From NCBI RefSeq assembly GCF_022811665.1, contig NZ_CP094529.1, positions 2,728,001-2,792,000 on the forward strand: a stretch of 64,000 bases of DNA. The letters are read 5' to 3'. Source of the stretch: Chryseobacterium oryzae (GTDB lineage: Bacteria > Bacteroidota > Bacteroidia > Flavobacteriales > Weeksellaceae). Shown here in pieces: positions 61,300 to 64,000 of this stretch. A program made the translations under genes and the position numbers. Position 1 is the stretch's first letter; every line of letters begins with the position of its first letter. Under the pieces are notes generated by a model. The model searched no databases, was not told the origin of the DNA, and saw nothing but the letters and a program-made list of their open reading frames with translations.

Positions 61300-62787
61300 T
61301 TATTTTGAATGATTCATCATATTTGAATCTATGTTGACACTTAATCCTGAAGCCACTTTCATTCCCAGTTCAATATTGGCTCTAAAGAAGTGACACAGTT
61401 GTCGGTTGATGATTTCATCTTTCTTAGGACCATCTATCCCACTCATACTTCCAATAATATTATGAATTAGATTTTCTCTGTCTTCTTGGTTCATTGCCTT
61501 TGTGTAAAGCAATCCGGGTTGAGTATAATGATCATCATCATTTTCATTTCTGTTGAAATTAGCAACCTGATTACTATCTAATTCATACTCAAAATTTTTG
61601 TAAGCCGGATCCGGTTTAACCTCATCAAAACTGTTTGGATGATAATTCGGTTTATCCTGATAATGACTGGAATCTGCCATAAAACCATCTCTTTGATAAT
61701 TATTTACCTGAAACGGACATCTATTTACTTCTAATTGATGAGCGTTGACTCCCACTCTGTAACGGTGAGCATCTGGATAAGAAAATAATCTTCCCTGAAG
61801 CATTTTATCCGGCGAAAAACTAATCCCGTTGATTAAATTACTTGGAGAGAAAGTAGACTGCTCTACATGTGCAAAATAGTTAACAGGAACTTCGTTCAGT
61901 TCCATTTCTCCTACCTCAATTAAAGGAAAATCGCTCTGAAACCACACTTTGGTAATATCAAAAGGATTCCATCTGAATTCTTTAGCCTGCTCCTCGGTCA
62001 TTACCTGTATATACATTGTCCATTTTGGAAAATCTCCATTTTCTATTGCATTACACATATCTTCCTGTGCAAAATCTGGATTTTCTCCTGCCATTTTCAA
62101 TGCTTCAGAATCTGTGAAATTTTTAATTCCCTGCTTGGTTTTAAAATGAAACTTCACCCAAACTCTTTCATTCTTATCATTTATCATGGAGAAAGTATGA
62201 GATCCGAAACCATGCATGTGTCTGTACCCATGAGGCGTTCCTCTATCAGACATTAAAATAAGAACCTGATGGAGAGATTCAGGATTCAGGCTCCAGAAAT
62301 CCCACATCATAGTAGCACTTTTAAGATTGGTTTTCGGAACCCGCTTCTGAGTATGTATAAAGTCTGGAAATTTCTTAGCATCTTTAATAAAGAAAACTGG
62401 TGTATTATTACCCACGAGATCCCAGTTTCCGTCTTCTGTGTAGAATTTTAAAGCAAAACCTCTAGGATCTCTAGCTGTATCTGCACTTCCTTTTTCTCCA
62501 CCCACAGTAGAGAAACGTGCAAACATACGGCACGAATTGCCAACTTTAGAAAAAAGCTTCGCCTTGGTATATTGTGAAATATCGTGCGTAACAGTAAAAG
62601 TACCATACGCTCCGGTTCCTTTAGCGTGAACTATTCTTTCAGGAATTCTCTCTCTCACAAAGTGAGCCAGATTTTCCTGCAAAATAAAATCCTGCAGCAA
62701 AACAGGTCCTCTTGCTCCAACGGTTTGTGAATCCTGATGCTCATAATATGGAGCACCACTACTGCTCGTAAGTTTTTTATTATCCAT
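61300..62787 (-). CDS. katA: Catalase (monofunctional haem catalase)
   Basis: 495 residues, small-subunit type. It breaks hydrogen peroxide to water and oxygen. Catalytic His54 (VHAKGTGAYG), Asn127 region (VGNNTPVFF) and the haem-ligand Tyr in RLFSYPDAHRYRVG are all present. The short C-terminus (NSMMNHSK) lacks the flavodoxin-like extension of large catalases. It is divergent from oxyR across 105 bases, which contains a TAAATTTG box on its strand, so peroxide control by OxyR is likely. Confidence 0.96.
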   Translation of the reverse strand: MDNKKLTSSSGAPYYEHQDSQTVGARGPVLLQDFILQENLAHFVRERIPERIVHAKGTGAYGTFTVTHDISQYTKAKLFSKVGNSCRMFARFSTVGGEKGSADTARDPRGFALKFYTEDGNWDLVGNNTPVFFIKDAKKFPDFIHTQKRVPKTNLKSATMMWDFWSLNPESLHQVLILMSDRGTPHGYRHMHGFGSHTFSMINDKNERVWVKFHFKTKQGIKNFTDSEALKMAGENPDFAQEDMCNAIENGDFPKWTMYIQVMTEEQAKEFRWNPFDITKVWFQSDFPLIEVGEMELNEVPVNYFAHVEQSTFSPSNLINGISFSPDKMLQGRLFSYPDAHRYRVGVNAHQLEVNRCPFQVNNYQRDGFMADSSHYQDKPNYHPNSFDEVKPDPAYKNFEYELDSNQVANFNRNENDDDHYTQPGLLYTKAMNQEDRENLIHNIIGSMSGIDGPKKDEIINRQLCHFFRANIELGMKVASGLSVNIDSNMMNHSK

Positions 62788-62822
62788 AAGTATAATAGGG
62801 TTTTGTTTCTATAATTATTGTT

Positions 62823-62830
62823 CAAATTTA
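62823..62830 (-). promoter_or_regulatory. Promoter -7 box TAAATTTG for catalase
   Basis: Minus-strand full TAnnTTTG match, 35 bases before the catalase ATG. A minus-strand TTG lies 23 bases further upstream (62854-62856). Confidence 0.55.
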
Positions 62831-62843
62831 GATGAATTTTTGA

Positions 62844-62872
62844 TTGATTTTACCAAAAACATTATATCTTTG
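62844..62872 (+). promoter_or_regulatory. Promoter TTG-N18-TATCTTTG for oxyR
   Basis: TTG at 62844-62846, 18-base spacer, TATCTTTG at 62865-62872; the oxyR ATG is 20 bases on. The box lies between the two divergent genes, where LysR regulators usually bind. Confidence 0.65.
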
Positions 62873-62892
62873 TAATAGATAATATTAATCAA

Positions 62893-63843
62893 ATGAACAT
62901 TCAGCAATTGGAATATCTTATCGCTGTAGATAAGTACAAACATTTCGGAAAAGCAGCTCAGGCTTGCTTCATCACTCAGCCCACCTTGAGCGCAATGATA
63001 CAAAAGTTTGAAGATGAACTGGATGTTAAAGTTTTCGACAGAACCACCCACCCTATCAGAACGACGGATGTTGGAGTGCAAATAATAGACCAGGCTAAGG
63101 TTATTATAGAATCTGTAAACGAACTGAAAAATAAAGCCAATCTTCTAAATAATATTTTAGGAGGAACCATAAATTTGGGTATTATTCCTACAGTTTCTTC
63201 CTTTATTCTACCAACAGAAATTTTCCATTTTCTTCAGAATAATCCCAAAATTCAGATGAATGTAAAGGAAATGACGACAGACAACATCATAAAAGCACTT
63301 AAAAGCGGTGAATTAGATGCAGGAATTATTTCTACGCCTTATGATAATGCCAATGAGTTTTATCAGGATTTTCTTTTCAACGAAGAACTGATGATTTACA
63401 GCTCGGATACCGAAGCGAACAAAAAAAACACTTTTATTGTTCCGGATGAGCTCAATATGGAAAAAGTATGGCTTTTAGAGGAAGGAAACTGCTTACGAAA
63501 TCAGTTTGAAAACATCTGTCATTTAAAAGAAAATACTCTAAAACCAAAAAACCTTGATTTCTTAGCATCGAATATTCAGACTTTGGTACACATGGTTGAT
63601 AAAGTGGGAGGAATAAGCATTTTACCGGAACTGGCTCTTAACCAACTTTCAGAAGAGCAGAAAACGAAGGTTTTCAGATTCAAGAAACCTTTTCCTTATA
63701 GAGAAATAAGTATTATCTATTACAAACCTACTTTTAAGCAAAAAATCATTGATGAATTGGGAGCTTTCATTAAATCTTCTGTAGATTCCAAATTGAATTT
63801 CAACAAAAATCCGAAAGAATTTGTAAGCATCAAACCACAGTAG
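62893..63843 (+). CDS. oxyR: OxyR, peroxide-responsive LysR-family activator
   Basis: 316 residues. The N-terminal winged helix-turn-helix reads MNIQQLEYLIAVDKYKHFGK and TQPTLSAMIQKFEDEL (1-60). The effector domain holds Cys200 and Cys209 in EEGNCLRNQFENICH, nine residues apart, exactly like the peroxide-sensing Cys199 and Cys208 of E. coli OxyR. That separates it from ordinary LysR proteins. It is divergent from catalase, its classic target. A few residues around the first Cys differ from the enterobacterial HCLRDQ pattern. Confidence 0.94.
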   Translation: MNIQQLEYLIAVDKYKHFGKAAQACFITQPTLSAMIQKFEDELDVKVFDRTTHPIRTTDVGVQIIDQAKVIIESVNELKNKANLLNNILGGTINLGIIPTVSSFILPTEIFHFLQNNPKIQMNVKEMTTDNIIKALKSGELDAGIISTPYDNANEFYQDFLFNEELMIYSSDTEANKKNTFIVPDELNMEKVWLLEEGNCLRNQFENICHLKENTLKPKNLDFLASNIQTLVHMVDKVGGISILPELALNQLSEEQKTKVFRFKKPFPYREISIIYYKPTFKQKIIDELGAFIKSSVDSKLNFNKNPKEFVSIKPQ

Positions 63844-63900
63844 CTGAAATGATTTTCATCATCAATTTTGAATTAATTTAAATAATAAACTCTTAAAATT

Positions 63901-63930
63901 TTGAGTATTAGAAAATAGTCCCTAAATTTG
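63901..63930 (+). promoter_or_regulatory. Consensus promoter TTG-N19-TAAATTTG for a downstream methionine gene
   Basis: TTG at 63901-63903 (as TTTTG), 19-base spacer, TAAATTTG at 63923-63930. Both boxes match fully. It is followed directly by the SAM-II element. Confidence 0.78.
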
Positions 63931-63943
63931 CAGACGTTTATTA

Positions 63944-63995
63944 ACGAGGAAAAATTTGACCTGATTGCAACCTCTCTAAAAAAATGCTAAAACAG
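63944..63995 (+). ncRNA. SAM-II riboswitch
   Basis: The layout matches the SAM-II (metA-type) class: a P1 stem GAGG (63946-63949) with CCTC (63971-63974), a loop reading ATTTGACCTGATTGCAA, and a 3' stretch AAATGCTAAAACAG. The loop resembles the SAM-II ATTTAACC-x-ATTGCAA core, and GCTAAAA matches its conserved 3' strand that pairs back into the loop (pseudoknot). SAM-II elements control methionine genes such as metX or metY by hiding the ribosome-binding site. The gene lies outside the window. Confidence 0.78.
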
Positions 63996-64000
63996 TAATC

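Overview
The window looks like chromosome of a Flavobacteriia bacterium, most likely Chryseobacterium or a close Weeksellaceae relative. This is inference. It rests on low G+C, a type IX secretion (type B) sorting domain, bacillithiol synthesis, DUF1573, DUF2851 and DUF3276 proteins, many short signal peptides and lipoproteins, and repeated use of the Bacteroidetes promoter box TAnnTTTG just upstream of genes.

Left third (1-22 kb) is housekeeping. It holds a left-truncated nuclease-like gene, a secreted T9SS protein, deoD, a GNAT-nitrilase fusion, the nusB-DUF1573-yajC-SDR run, an ABC exporter, a DUF3276 protein, cysS, folE, an AddA-like helicase-nuclease, two paralogous secreted proteins and a DUF2851-PspC-GNAT run. 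Two G+C-rich hairpins and one structured repeat lie between these genes. Middle (22-45 kb): tRNA-His, bshB1, the exbB-exbD-exbD-tonB energy-transduction set with PstS-like and TPR genes downstream, leuS, a GT2 glycosyltransferase, waaA, an NlpC/P60 hydrolase, an OmpA lipoprotein, tilS, dsbD and an M16 peptidase.

45.5-52.6 kb is the accessory highlight. It is a one-strand cluster: XRE-like small protein, BtrH-type acyltransferase/peptidase-like protein, ABC ATPase and permease, hotdog thioesterase, ketosynthase, degenerate ketosynthase-like protein and acyl carrier protein. This looks like an export and acyl-chain module related to flexirubin or aryl-polyene loci, but the usual tailoring genes are absent here. 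It has been invaded at least twice: by a GxxExxY nuclease-like gene flanked by CTTTGTG repeats and by a duplicated permease end, and by a toxin-antitoxin pair with its own promoter.

Right end (52.6-64 kb): a 2-hydroxyacid dehydrogenase, a beta-lactamase-fold hydrolase, an Ig-like lipoprotein, a haem-binding protein, an IS256-type insertion sequence whose frame is broken in an A-run, xerD-NUDIX, dCMP deaminase, a crotonase, and a divergent catalase-oxyR pair. The last 60 bases match a SAM-II riboswitch, so a methionine gene should begin just past the edge.
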